From the NCBI GenBank assembly GCA_016745215.1, contig CP050890.1, positions 3,286,001-3,350,000 of the forward strand: DNA of 64,000 nt. The letters are read 5' to 3'. The translations under genes and the position numbers were made by a program. Positions 28,115 through 35,599 of this stretch are shown piece by piece. The DNA comes from Thiohalocapsa sp. PB-PSB1 (GTDB lineage Bacteria; Pseudomonadota; Gammaproteobacteria; Chromatiales; Chromatiaceae). How positions within the stretch are numbered: the first letter of the stretch is position 1; every line of letters begins with the position of its first letter. Under the pieces are notes generated by a model. The model ran no database searches. It had not been told where the DNA came from and worked only from the letters and a program-made list of their open reading frames with translations.

Positions 28115-28240
28115 GGCGATCTCGGTCTAGAAATAGGCCATCTGGCCTGTCTCTTCCGCCTTCTTTGTGGCGGCAACCCGCTCATAGAACGTCTATGCGG
28201 CGGGTTGCCGCTTCGTGAAGGCGAACGAGAATCCGGCGCC
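28115..28240 (+). repeat. Palindromic element, copy 1 (right end lost)
   Basis: It begins GGCGATCTCGG directly after the preceding stop codon, contains the core hairpin GCGGCAACCCG...CGGGTTGCCGC, and continues GAGAATCCGGCGCC. The expected right arm (GTTTCTC...AATCGCC) is missing because sulfotransferase-like coding sequence starts there. Four further copies occur at 29388, 30176, 32026 and 41748. Confidence 0.65.
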
Positions 28241-28814
28241 CGGCCTGCCGCGCACCGGCACCTCAATGATGATGCAGCTGCTCGCCGCCGGCGGCGTGCC
28301 GGTGCTCACCGACGATCACCGACCGGCGGATGCGGGCAACACACGCGGCTACTTCGAGCATCAGGCCGCCAAGGGACTGCGCAACGACAGCACCTGGGTC
28401 GCCCAGGCCCGCGGCCAGGCGGTGAAGCTGGTGGCCCAGCTGATCCCGCACCTGCCGCCGGGGGAGCGCTACCGGATCATCATGCTGCACCGCCCGCTGG
28501 ACGAGGTGGTGGCCTCCCAGCGCAAGCTGCTGGAGCGGCTCGACAAGGCCGGCGGGCGCACCAGCGACGAGGCCCTGCGCCGCACCTTCGCCCGCCAGGT
28601 GGGGCAGGTGCGCAGCCTCTTGCTGGCGCTGCGCCGGCGCGGCGTGCTGGACATCCTGGACGTGCACTACCACGATGCGCTGTCCGATCCCGCCGGCGTC
28701 GCCGAGCGCGTCGCGGCCTTCCTCGGCAGCGATGCCTTCGATGCAAAGGCCGCCGCCGGCGTCGTCGAGCCCGCGCTGCGCCATGAGGGCGTCGATGCCG
28801 AAGCGGCAGCCTGA
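28215..28814 (+). pseudogene. Sulfotransferase-like P-loop protein with a replaced N terminus
   Basis: A 199-residue product. From residue 10 it matches the PAPS-binding start of a sulfotransferase family: GLPRTGTSMMMQLLAAGGVPV is the phosphosulfate loop, then NTRGYFEHQAAKGLR, and RYRIIMLHRPLDEVVASQRKLL as the second conserved block. The first nine residues (MKANENPAP) are encoded by palindromic element copy 1, and the usual strand before the P-loop is absent. The gene thus seems to have lost its native start by recombination at the repeat. It could still be translated from GTG/ATG in the repeat, but activity is doubtful. Confidence 0.6.
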
Positions 28815-28820
28815 GCACGA

Positions 28821-28850
28821 GTAGGGTGTATCAAGCGAAGCGGATCCACC
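28821..28850. repeat. Small palindromic repeat (GTAGGGTG...CCACC type)
   Basis: GGTGTATC and GATCCACC flank AAGCGAAGCG in an imperfect hairpin. This resembles a widespread bacterial intergenic palindrome of the form GGTGGAT-AGCGNAGCG-ATCCACC. It immediately follows the sulfotransferase-like gene. Confidence 0.5.
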
Positions 28851-28899
28851 AATGCGGCGGCGAGACTCGCCCGTCACCAGCCGCAACACGCCCACCGCC

Positions 28900-29037
28900 C
28901 AAGTCCTTCCGCGGCTATCTGCTCGCGCCGGTCTACCTGGCCATCACCAACGCCGAGCGGGCCGAGGTCATGGCCATGTGGCGAGAGTCCGGCGCCTTTC
29001 GCGATCCGTCGGTGGCCGAGTCGCGCCGCTCTAATAT
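28900..29037 (+). other. Coding-like scrap of unknown origin
   Basis: About 45 codons read RGYLLAPVYLAITNAERAEVMAMW, continuing to AESRRS, with good codon bias and no stop, but no plausible start with a ribosome site and no family I recognise. It ends at the TATAGGACACCC repeats. It may be a gene remnant. Confidence 0.25.
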
Positions 29038-29047
29038 AGCGCTCTAA

Positions 29048-29127
29048 TATAGGACACCCACTTCGCTCTATCGCTTTATACGCTTTATAGGACACCCACT
29101 TCGCGCTTTATAGGACACCCACTTCGC
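29048..29127 (+). repeat. Three direct repeats TATAGGACACCCACTTCGC
   Basis: Exact 19-base copies start at 29048, 29086 and 29109, separated by short TCTATCGCTTTATACGCTT-type linkers. A shorter related AATATAGCGCTC motif precedes them. The spacing (38 and 23 bases) is irregular, so this is not a CRISPR array; it looks like slippage or an iteron-like remnant. Confidence 0.6.
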
Positions 29128-29151
29128 GTTCTTGGCACACGGCGTCGGTGT

Positions 29152-29245
29152 TGCCATTGCGAATCATAAGTCGGGGTTGCGGCAGCACCGCCCAGCGGGC
29201 GGCGAGGCCGCCGATGGCGGTGCCATCAGCGATCAGTTCAACAGA
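29152..29245 (-). pseudogene. Remnant duplicate of part of pgsA
   Basis: Bases 29173-29243 align closely, with scattered differences, to 29638-29708 inside the intact pgsA gene: both read GGGTTGC, then GCGGGC, and both contain CCGCCGATGGCGGTGCC. The frame is not maintained over a useful length. This is a decayed second copy just outside palindromic element copy 2. Confidence 0.55.
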
Positions 29246-29387
29246 ACAGGGACTCCACCTCGATCAACCTATCTGCTGCCCAGGTAATTTTTCTAGGAGG
29301 GGGCTTGAAGCATCTTCAGCAACCCCCCGATTCGTTAATGCACGATGTAGGCTGTCAAGACCAAGACTGTCAGGACCAACAACTGTA

Positions 29388-29521
29388 CCAACTGGCGCAG
29401 GATTCTCGTTGGCCTTCGCGAAGCGGCAACCCGCCCATAGTCCCTCGATGGGCGGGTTGCCGCGATAAAGAGGCCGGACAAGAAAATAAGCCAGATGGTC
29501 CGTTTCTCCGCAGAAATTGCC
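29388..29521 (-). repeat. Palindromic element, copy 2 (minus orientation)
   Basis: It contains CTGGCGCAGGATTCTCGTT, the core hairpin GCGGCAACCCGCCCAT...ATGGGCGGGTTGCCGC, and ends CTCCGCAGAAATTGCC directly against the pgsA stop codon. The far left arm is degenerate. Confidence 0.65.
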
Positions 29522-30097
29522 TTAACGCTGCTGCATTTGCAGCGGCTGCCGGCGCCAAAGGTCGACATTGTCGCGGAACAGCGTGAACATGGACCAGAGC
29601 GCGGCGATCAAGGCTAGGCCCAGTGCGATCCAGGTCAGGGGTTGCAGCAGCATCGTCGCGGCGGGCCAGGCGAGACCGCCGATGGCGGTGCCGCAGGCAA
29701 TCAATTGGAAGACCAGCTTGAACTTGTTGAGTTGGCCGGTGCTGATCACGACACCGACACAGGGCGCCATGCTGCGGAAGCCCTGCACCGCGAACTCACG
29801 GGCGAGGATGAGTAGCACCAGCCATAGCGGTACCCAATCGGGGTGGTGTGCTGCCAGGTAGACGAGCAGGAGGTTGGCGAACACCTTGTCTGCCAACGGA
29901 TCTAAAAAGACACCGAGGTTGGTTGCGCAGTTCCAGCGCCGGGCCAGCCAGCCGTCGAAGAAATCAGTGATGGAGGCGAGCAGGAAAAGCCCCAACGCCC
30001 ACCAGGCCGCGGTGGTGCCGCCGACTGCCAGCAGCAGCATCAGCGGCAGCAGCAGGATCAGTCGCGAGAGGGTAAGTGCATTTGGGAGCCAGCGCAT
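29522..30097 (-). CDS. pgsA: CDP-diacylglycerol-glycerol-3-phosphate 3-phosphatidyltransferase
   Basis: A 191-residue inner-membrane enzyme that makes phosphatidylglycerol phosphate from CDP-diacylglycerol and glycerol-3-phosphate. The CDP-alcohol phosphotransferase motif DG-x2-AR-x8-G-x3-D-x3-D is complete, from Asp48 through Asp66 and Asp70 (FFDGWLARRWN...GVFLDPLAD). About five membrane helices are visible, and length and N terminus (MRWLPNALTLSRL) are normal for PgsA. The gene is flanked on both sides by copies of the palindromic element in the same orientation, and a remnant of a second pgsA lies beyond the left copy. Essential lipid synthesis is the expected role. Confidence 0.93.
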   Translation of the reverse strand: MRWLPNALTLSRLILLLPLMLLLAVGGTTAAWWALGLFLLASITDFFDGWLARRWNCATNLGVFLDPLADKVFANLLLVYLAAHHPDWVPLWLVLLILAREFAVQGFRSMAPCVGVVISTGQLNKFKLVFQLIACGTAIGGLAWPAATMLLQPLTWIALGLALIAALWSMFTLFRDNVDLWRRQPLQMQQR

Positions 30098-30175
30098 CGC
30101 AGGGTTCTCGTCCGGCGGGGTTGAGCATTTGGTTGAAAGCTGGGAGTTTGCAGTGTATTAGGTTGCACCTGTTCA

Positions 30176-30332
30176 GGCGATTGCCGGAGAGAAACAGACC
30201 TGCTGGCGCCGGATTTTCGTTCGCCTTCGCGAAGCGGCAATCCGCCCATGGTCCCTCGATGGGCGGGTTGCCGCAACGTCGATGCCGAATGAGAAGACAA
30301 GCCAGGCGGTCTGTTGCTCGACAGAAATCGCC
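30176..30332 (-). repeat. Palindromic element, copy 3 (most complete)
   Basis: It runs from GGCGATTGCCGGAGAGAAAC through GCTGGCGCCGGATTTTCGTT and the core hairpin around GCCCATGGTCCCTCGATGGGC to GACAGAAATCGCC. Terminal arms GGCGATT and AATCGCC-type pair with each other. No open reading frame is present, so it must depend on factors in trans if mobile. Confidence 0.7.
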
Positions 30333-30441
30333 TCAGTTCGTGGGGAGTCCCCGGTTCGAGGGTGGTCGTGCAACAACAATCGGGCTTGTTTGGTAGCACT
30401 CATTAGCTGAGGCTGATCTGGTAACCCCTGTCTGGTTCTAC

Positions 30442-30861
30442 TTATTTGGCTGTGCTGTATTCACTCTTCGAGCCGGTCAGATCCCAGGCAAAGGTACAGT
30501 CCAGATGCGACAGTACCGAGATCAGGCCGCTTTCGCCGTCCTCCACCATGACAGCGATCGGAGCGCGCTTACCGAATTGCTTGTTGCCGCGCTTGACCCA
30601 GAGGTCGCGCATGTCGGGGTTGCGCGGAAAATAGGTGCCGAGTGCTTCATCGATACGCAATAGATAGGCCATGCGTCGGTCGACGTTGGCATCCTCAGGG
30701 AACGCCATTTCGTCGCGAAAACGGGAAATCGTGCGTGCCTTAACGCTTTCCGGAAGCTGCAACAAGACTTTCATGTCCTGAGCGGTGAGATTCCAGCTTT
30801 CCAGCAATGCCATTACGCGTCGGGTCATAGAGAGACGTTCGTCAGAGGTCATTTCGGTCAT
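30442..30861 (-). CDS. ParS/Xre-MbcA-like antitoxin-type protein (DUF2384)
   Basis: A 139-residue soluble protein. Residues 8-60 form a helical, helix-turn-helix-like region (TRRVMALLESWNLTAQDMKVLLQLPES, then RTISRFRDEM). The C-terminal half contains RIDEALGTYFPRNPDMRDLWVKRGNKQFGKRAPIAVMVEDG, the pattern of the MbcA/ParS toxin-binding domain (DUF2384), where a Trp-Asn-Phe-Gly-Pro series is usual. No RES-domain toxin gene adjoins it. It could be an orphan antitoxin or a stand-alone regulator. ATG 30861 follows a GGAAAAAGG stretch. Confidence 0.6.
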   Translation of the reverse strand: MTEMTSDERLSMTRRVMALLESWNLTAQDMKVLLQLPESVKARTISRFRDEMAFPEDANVDRRMAYLLRIDEALGTYFPRNPDMRDLWVKRGNKQFGKRAPIAVMVEDGESGLISVLSHLDCTFAWDLTGSKSEYSTAK

Positions 30862-30992
30862 TTAATAAGCCTTTTTCCTGGGCCGGCGCGGGAGTGCGCA
30901 TGGGCTGTCATCCTTTTACGATGCAGGCGAATAACCCAGGATACAACCCGGAAACCGACAAGCGTCCGCTAAACCTCCGCAATAGGCCGCAT

Positions 30993-31940
30993 TCAGCTGC
31001 TCGGATCGGCGCTCATCGCATCCAGTCCGATGCCGATGGGTCCGCGCTGTAACCAGAGTTCCACCTGCTGATCGCCCCGCCGGACGGTCACGGGCACCAG
31101 CTCGCCGCGTTCTCCGTCGCTGGTTGCGCTGCGCAAATCGCGAAAGTCGAACATCGGCAGCGCGTCATAGGTTTCGATCACATCACCGGGCAGCAGGCCG
31201 CTGATTTCGCCAGCGGAGCCCGGTATCACGGACTCCACCAGCACGCGGTTGTTCTGACCGGTTTCAAACAAATAGCGGTCATAGGCATCGACGCCGATCT
31301 CATCGCGTATGGATACGCGCTGTTCATTCACTTTGCGCAGTTCCTCGCGATAGCGCTGGGTGTTGAACCAGCCCTCGCGGGTGGCCTGATCGCGCAGTTC
31401 CAGGCGTTCCAGCGAGACTTCCGCGCGTCGCCAGACGATATCGTCAGCGATTTGCTTGGTGACACCGGCGCGTAGCAGGGCTTCGCGTTGCTCCTGTTGC
31501 GTCCGCGGCCGTTGCGCACGCCTGACAGCCTCATTCTGATTGACGTTGCTGGTCCGATCCGCGTTGCTGGTGCGCTGTTCCAGTTGGGCGATGCGCTGGC
31601 GCAGGTCGGCGAGGTCCGCCTGCATGCGGCCCCAACCGGCGCTGATGTCGTCGACCCGGGACGATAACAGGTCGATGCTCGGTTCAGTCCCGGAGTTGGA
31701 GGCCGCGCTGTCGACTGCATTATCATCGTCGTCGTCCTCAGTCACAACTTGGCTAATCATGGGCGCGGGGGAGGGGGGCGAGGGTTCGCTTGGCAGCTCG
31801 GGTGCTGACGCTGGCGCGGAGAGTCCAGGCCCGGCTGCATCGCCGATAGCGGATGGCGCCAGATCCGGGAAGACCAGTACACCAGTGAGCAAACCGACGG
31901 CGAAGGTAACAACAGCGATCAAGATGGTCTTTTGATTCAT
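30993..31940 (-). CDS. Membrane-anchored coiled-coil protein with a C-terminal PDZ domain
   Basis: A 315-residue protein. ATG 31940 places a membrane anchor at residues 5-28. A Pro/Ser-rich and Asp-rich linker follows (about 30-80), then a coiled coil (about 90-125, LSSRVDDISAGWGRMQADLADLRQRIAQLE), a helical region, and a PDZ domain from about 235 to 310 (VESVIPGSAGEISGLLPGDVIETYD, then a beta-rich end with VTVRRGDQQVELWLQRG). No protease triad is present, so it is a periplasm-facing scaffold or regulator rather than a DegP-type protease. Longer upstream start options contain repeat-element sequence and are rejected. Confidence 0.78.
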   Translation of the reverse strand: MNQKTILIAVVTFAVGLLTGVLVFPDLAPSAIGDAAGPGLSAPASAPELPSEPSPPSPAPMISQVVTEDDDDDNAVDSAASNSGTEPSIDLLSSRVDDISAGWGRMQADLADLRQRIAQLEQRTSNADRTSNVNQNEAVRRAQRPRTQQEQREALLRAGVTKQIADDIVWRRAEVSLERLELRDQATREGWFNTQRYREELRKVNEQRVSIRDEIGVDAYDRYLFETGQNNRVLVESVIPGSAGEISGLLPGDVIETYDALPMFDFRDLRSATSDGERGELVPVTVRRGDQQVELWLQRGPIGIGLDAMSADPSS

Positions 31941-32025
31941 AGCAGAAAGCAGGATTGGGATGAAACAACCTGTGCGGCCTGAGGCATGAGGCGCAATGCA
32001 ATCAAGATTCCGCCGTGCCAGTTTA

Positions 32026-32140
32026 GGCGATTGCCGGAGAGAAACGGACCAACTGGCGCCGGATTCTCGTTCGTCTTGGCGACGTCGAGGCGCCGGACGA
32101 GATGACAAGCCAGGTGGCATGTTTCTCCATAGAAATCACC
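32026..32140 (-). repeat. Palindromic element, copy 4 (core hairpin deleted)
   Basis: Outer arms GGCGATTGCCGGAGAGAAAC and TCCATAGAAATCACC and the inner CTGGCGCCGGATTCTCGTTC match the other copies, but the central GGCAACCCGCC hairpin is missing, leaving only GTCGAGGCGCCGGACGAG. Confidence 0.6.
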
Positions 32141-32199
32141 TCGAGTGATGGTGCAGAAACAAGCTAAACAGGTTTTTGGCTTGGGTGTCGCCTGCCGAC

Positions 32200-32530
32200 T
32201 CATTCGGTACCGCTATCGGCGTCGGTATCGAACTGACCAACCCATCCGCCAAGCTCCTCGCTGACCGCGTCGCCACGCTGTCCGAGCTTCGTGAGCATGG
32301 CCAAAATACGATCGAGCAGTGCCTTTTGCTTGCTGTTGTCGTCTGCGGACAACGCTTCGCACACCAGTGAGCACGTCCTGCATCGCAGCGCACTCCAGCG
32401 CCGAGCCTCGTGCGCTTTCAAACGACCGGCGTCGATCCCCGCTCGTCGCTTTGCCGTTACCCTCGGCCATGTTCAGCGCGATGGCCTGCGATGCGCGCCT
32501 ACGATGCGCACCTACCATGCGCACAGGAGT
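32200..32530 (-). pseudogene. Frameshifted four-helix-bundle (IVP-like) protein
   Basis: Two frames carry one protein. One reads ASQAIALNMAEGNGKATSGDRRRSF then ARGSALECAAMQDVL; the other continues CEALSADDNSKQKALLDRILAMLTKLGQRGDAVSEELGGW and ends in an acidic Asp-rich tail. Together these match the 23S rRNA intervening-sequence / four-helix-bundle protein family. The frame changes near 32365-32380, and the N-terminal helix is scrambled by CGCATCGTAGG-type repeats near 32490-32520. The gene is therefore broken. Confidence 0.65.
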
Positions 32531-32656
32531 TGATTCTTCGCGTTACGCTGTCCTTTCACATGCTCGCAGTCGCGCTAGGCCCAGCCGACCTACTCGATGG
32601 CCGCACGCTAGACGTCGCGCTTCTCATGACCGAATGGCATAGGGCGTTTTCTCTCT

Positions 32657-32696
32657 CGATTCCGATTCCGATTCCGATAGCGACCCCGACCCCGAT
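32657..32696. repeat. Simple repeat of CGATTC/CGACCC units
   Basis: CGATTC-type hexamers are repeated three times, followed by AGCGACCCCGACCCCGATT. It lies just upstream of the broken four-helix-bundle gene; the 3' ends of such genes often code for Asp-Ser repeats with similar bases, so it could be a shifted gene end. Confidence 0.5.
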
Positions 32697-32806
32697 TGCA
32701 CTCCGCCGATGTCTGGATAGCGTTGTATAGTTTATTCATGAACCGCTACTAATGCACCAACCACAGGCTTTAGTCCACCGGGCACTGCCTTCGTTCCCCT
32801 ACCGGT

Positions 32807-33391
32807 TCAGCCCGGAGCAGACAGTTGCCGGTGTCGGAAACAGCTTGTTATATGATCATTGACCATGCCGGTGGCCTGCATCAGCGCATAACAGATGGTC
32901 GGGCCGACAAAGCGAAAGCCCAGGCTTTTCAGATCACGGCTCATGGCCTGAGATTCCGCGGTGATCGCGGGTACCTGATCGAGCTGCTGCCAATGGTTGT
33001 GACGCGGCTTGCCATCGACATGGCGCCAGAGGGTGTCGACCAATGTGCCACCGGCTTGCTGTAAGTCGAGCAGGGCGCGGGCGTTGCCGATGGCCGCATC
33101 GATCTTGAGCCGGTTACGGACAATACTCGCATCGGCAAGCAGTCGAGCAACATCAGCCGCGTTATATCGAGCCATGCGCTCGGCATCGAAACCCTGGAAT
33201 GCGCGGCGATACTGTTCGCGCCTGCGCAGGATGGTCAGCCAGCTCAGGCCAGCCTGAGCGCCCTCCAAAATCAGGAACTCGAACAGCCGCTGTTCATCGC
33301 GTACCGGCACGCCCCATTCCAGGTCGTGGTAGGCCACATAGAGCGGATCGGTACCACACCAAGCACAACGCGGTTGCGAGTCCAGGGTCAT
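32807..33391 (-). CDS. tag: DNA-3-methyladenine glycosylase I
   Basis: A 194-residue DNA repair glycosylase that removes 3-methyladenine. The family zinc ligands fit: the N-terminal Cys in RCAWCGTDP, His in YHDLEWG, and the C-terminal NDHITSCFRH. The conserved WLTILRRREQYRRAF and the helix-hairpin-helix-like region with RNRLKIDAAIGNARAL are in place, and GFRFVGPTICYALMQATG matches the substrate pocket. I chose ATG 33391; GTG 33397 two codons earlier is possible. It stands alone on the minus strand before the glutamine amidotransferase gene, 66 nt away. Confidence 0.92.
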   Translation of the reverse strand: MTLDSQPRCAWCGTDPLYVAYHDLEWGVPVRDEQRLFEFLILEGAQAGLSWLTILRRREQYRRAFQGFDAERMARYNAADVARLLADASIVRNRLKIDAAIGNARALLDLQQAGGTLVDTLWRHVDGKPRHNHWQQLDQVPAITAESQAMSRDLKSLGFRFVGPTICYALMQATGMVNDHITSCFRHRQLSAPG

Positions 33392-33457
33392 CTTCACAGC
33401 CGATGCTCTACATGAGCTCGGATTGGATTGTGCCGTTGTTCTGCGAACGCGTGAGCG

Positions 33458-34147
33458 TTAAGTCAGGCGGTCCAGCAGAGTCTCCAGCAACCGGTTGATG
33501 GCGGCATAGGCTTGGGTGCCGACGGCACGCATCTCCGCGGCGCTCTGGATGGTGGCGGCTGGCGTGATTTCATCGGCACAGTGGATACAGATGGCGGCAA
33601 CGCTGTCGGGGGTTGATTCCAGATGAAATTGCAGCCCGAGCACGCGACCATCGTACAGGAATGCCTGCTGCTCACAATGGGCACTGCGCGCCAGGTGCAC
33701 GGCGCCACGAGGCAAGGTAAAGGTGTCGCCATGCCAATGGAAGACCATGGGCATGCTTGGCAGGTCCGCGCACAGCGGATCGGCAAGGCCGGTGTCGGTG
33801 AACTCGATTGGGAACCAGCCGATCTCTTTGACTGGATTGCGATACACACGTGCTCCGAGCACCTCGGCGATCAACTGCGCACCTAGGCAGATACCCAGCA
33901 CCGATTTGCCGGCCGCGATGCTCTGCTCAATGCGCGCCTTCTCGCGCGCCAACCAGCTGTGCTCGGCCTCGTCTGCGACACCCATCGGCCCGCCCATGAT
34001 CAGCAGAAGATCGAAGCTGTCGAGAGTCGGCAATGCATCGCCAGCATACAAATGACTGATTGCAAGCGAATGTCCGCGCTGTTCGGCCCAGTCGCCGATG
34101 CGTGCCGGGCCTTCGAAGGGGACGTGTTGTAAGCAGTGAATGCGCAT
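33458..34147 (-). CDS. Class I glutamine amidotransferase (GMP-synthase-like)
   Basis: A 229-residue enzyme with the class I triad: nucleophile Cys in LGICLGAQLIA (residue 87), and His-Glu in LGLQFHLEST near residue 170. The N-terminal strand MRIHCLQHVPFEGP and LLLIMGGPMGV are typical of stand-alone GMP-synthase-like amidotransferases (PF00117 group). The acceptor substrate is unknown; related proteins hydrolyse gamma-glutamyl compounds or glutamine. ATG 34147 is chosen; a TTG start 12 bases earlier is also open. No ATP-pyrophosphatase domain is attached, so this is not GMP synthase itself. Confidence 0.85.
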   Translation of the reverse strand: MRIHCLQHVPFEGPARIGDWAEQRGHSLAISHLYAGDALPTLDSFDLLLIMGGPMGVADEAEHSWLAREKARIEQSIAAGKSVLGICLGAQLIAEVLGARVYRNPVKEIGWFPIEFTDTGLADPLCADLPSMPMVFHWHGDTFTLPRGAVHLARSAHCEQQAFLYDGRVLGLQFHLESTPDSVAAICIHCADEITPAATIQSAAEMRAVGTQAYAAINRLLETLLDRLT

Positions 34148-34189
34148 TGAAATAGTCAAATCGATGGGTGTTGGGGTGTCAGAATGATT

Positions 34190-35467
34190 TCAGCTGGCTG
34201 CTGCAAGCGCCTGGTCGAGGTCGGCAAGGATGTCGTCGATATGCTCGATGCCGATGGAGAGCCGTACCAGATCCTCGGATACGCCGGCGGATGCGAGTTC
34301 GTCTGCCGAAAGCTGGCGATGCGTGGTGCTGGCCGGATGGCAGGCAAGGGTCTTGGCATCGCCGATGTTGACCAATCGCACCGCCAGTTGCAACGCGTCG
34401 ATAAAGCGTTCGCCGGCTTGTTTGCCGCCTTTGATGCCGAACGATAGCACTGAGCTGCTCTTGCCGCCGTCCATGTATTTTTGCACCAGCGGATAGTCCG
34501 GGCTGTCCGCCAGCCCCGCGTAGCGCACCCACTCGACCTGGGCGTGACGGTTCAAATAGTTGGCGACTTGCAGCGCATTCTCGCAGTGTCGGTCCATGCG
34601 CAAGGGCAGGGTTTCGATGCCTTGCAGAATCAGAAAGCTGTTGAACGGCGAGATGGCGCCGCCCATGTTTCGTAATGGCACCACGCGCGCCCGCCCGATG
34701 TAGGCAGCCGCACCCATTGCCTCGGTATAGACCACGCCGTGGTACGACTGATCCGGCTCATTCAGCATTGGAAAGCGCCGCGCATAATCAGCCCACGGGA
34801 ATTTGCCGGAATCCACCAAGACGCCGCCAAGGCTGGTGCCATGACCGCCCATATACTTGGTCAACGCGTGCACGACGATGTCACAGCCGTGCTCGAACGG
34901 CCGGCATAGGTAGGGGCTTGGCACGGTATTATCGACAATCACCGGCACGCCATGTGCATGGGCCATGTCCGAAATCGCCGACAAGTCCGCGACATTGCCG
35001 GCGGGATTGCCGATGGATTCGCAGAACACCGCTTTCGTGTTGGCATCTATGTTGGCAGCCATGGCGTCAATGTCGTTTGGCGCAACCAAGCGCACCTGGA
35101 TGCCAAGCCGCGGCAAGGTGTGCGCAAACAGATTGTAAGTGCCGCCGTACAGGGTCGAGGTGGCGATGATATTGTCGCCGTTTTGCGCAATGGTCAAAAC
35201 AGCATTGGTCACCGCGGTCATGCCCGAGGCCAGGGCCAGGCTGGCCACTCCGCCCTCCATGGCCGCTACGCGCTTTTCCAGCACGTCGCTGGTGGGGTTC
35301 ATGATGCGAGTGTAGATGTTGCCAGGCACTTTCAGATCGAACAAATCGGCGCCGTGCTGGGTATCGTCGAAGGCGTAGCTGGTGGTTTGATAGATGGGGG
35401 TGGCCACCGACCTGGTGGTGGGGTCCGGTTCGAAACCGGCGTGGATCGCCAAGGTCTCCAGCTTCAT
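34190..35467 (-). CDS. metY: O-acetylhomoserine aminocarboxypropyltransferase (sulfhydrylase)
   Basis: A 425-residue PLP enzyme of the Cys/Met metabolism family that forms homocysteine from O-acetylhomoserine and sulfide. Features include TTSYAFDDTQHGADLF near residues 28-43, the phosphate-binding SGMTAVTNAV, and the PLP Lys204 in VHALTKYMGGHGTSLGG. Length and N terminus (LETLAIHAGFEPDP) match MetY rather than the shorter gamma-synthases. A GGAGAG ribosome site at about 35471-35476 precedes ATG 35467. No riboswitch-like structure was recognised upstream. Confidence 0.93.
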   Translation of the reverse strand: MKLETLAIHAGFEPDPTTRSVATPIYQTTSYAFDDTQHGADLFDLKVPGNIYTRIMNPTSDVLEKRVAAMEGGVASLALASGMTAVTNAVLTIAQNGDNIIATSTLYGGTYNLFAHTLPRLGIQVRLVAPNDIDAMAANIDANTKAVFCESIGNPAGNVADLSAISDMAHAHGVPVIVDNTVPSPYLCRPFEHGCDIVVHALTKYMGGHGTSLGGVLVDSGKFPWADYARRFPMLNEPDQSYHGVVYTEAMGAAAYIGRARVVPLRNMGGAISPFNSFLILQGIETLPLRMDRHCENALQVANYLNRHAQVEWVRYAGLADSPDYPLVQKYMDGGKSSSVLSFGIKGGKQAGERFIDALQLAVRLVNIGDAKTLACHPASTTHRQLSADELASAGVSEDLVRLSIGIEHIDDILADLDQALAAAS

Positions 35468-35574
35468 CGTTCTCTCCTGTGGTTATGTCGACGCCCGCCT
35501 GCTGCGCCATCTGTAAAAAGAGTTTACGGCAATCACCTCAGCTCAACGGCAGTCATGTTCCGCGGCTGGGGCCA

Positions 35575-35599
35575 AACCCAATTGCGTGCAACTTGGGTT
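35575..35599 (-). terminator. Hairpin at the end of the AAA+ ATPase gene
   Basis: AACCCAA at 35575-35581 pairs with TTGGGTT at 35593-35599, extended inward by TTG/CAA, just after (on the minus strand) the ATPase stop. No T-run follows, so its terminator function is uncertain. Confidence 0.35.

Noticed and set aside
29048..29127. CRISPR-like short repeats
   Set aside because: Only three copies with unequal spacing of 38 and 23 bases and no spacers of constant length.
35468..35598. SAM or SAH riboswitch before metY
   Set aside because: Expected because of the methionine pathway, but no recognisable conserved core could be found in the 130-base leader.
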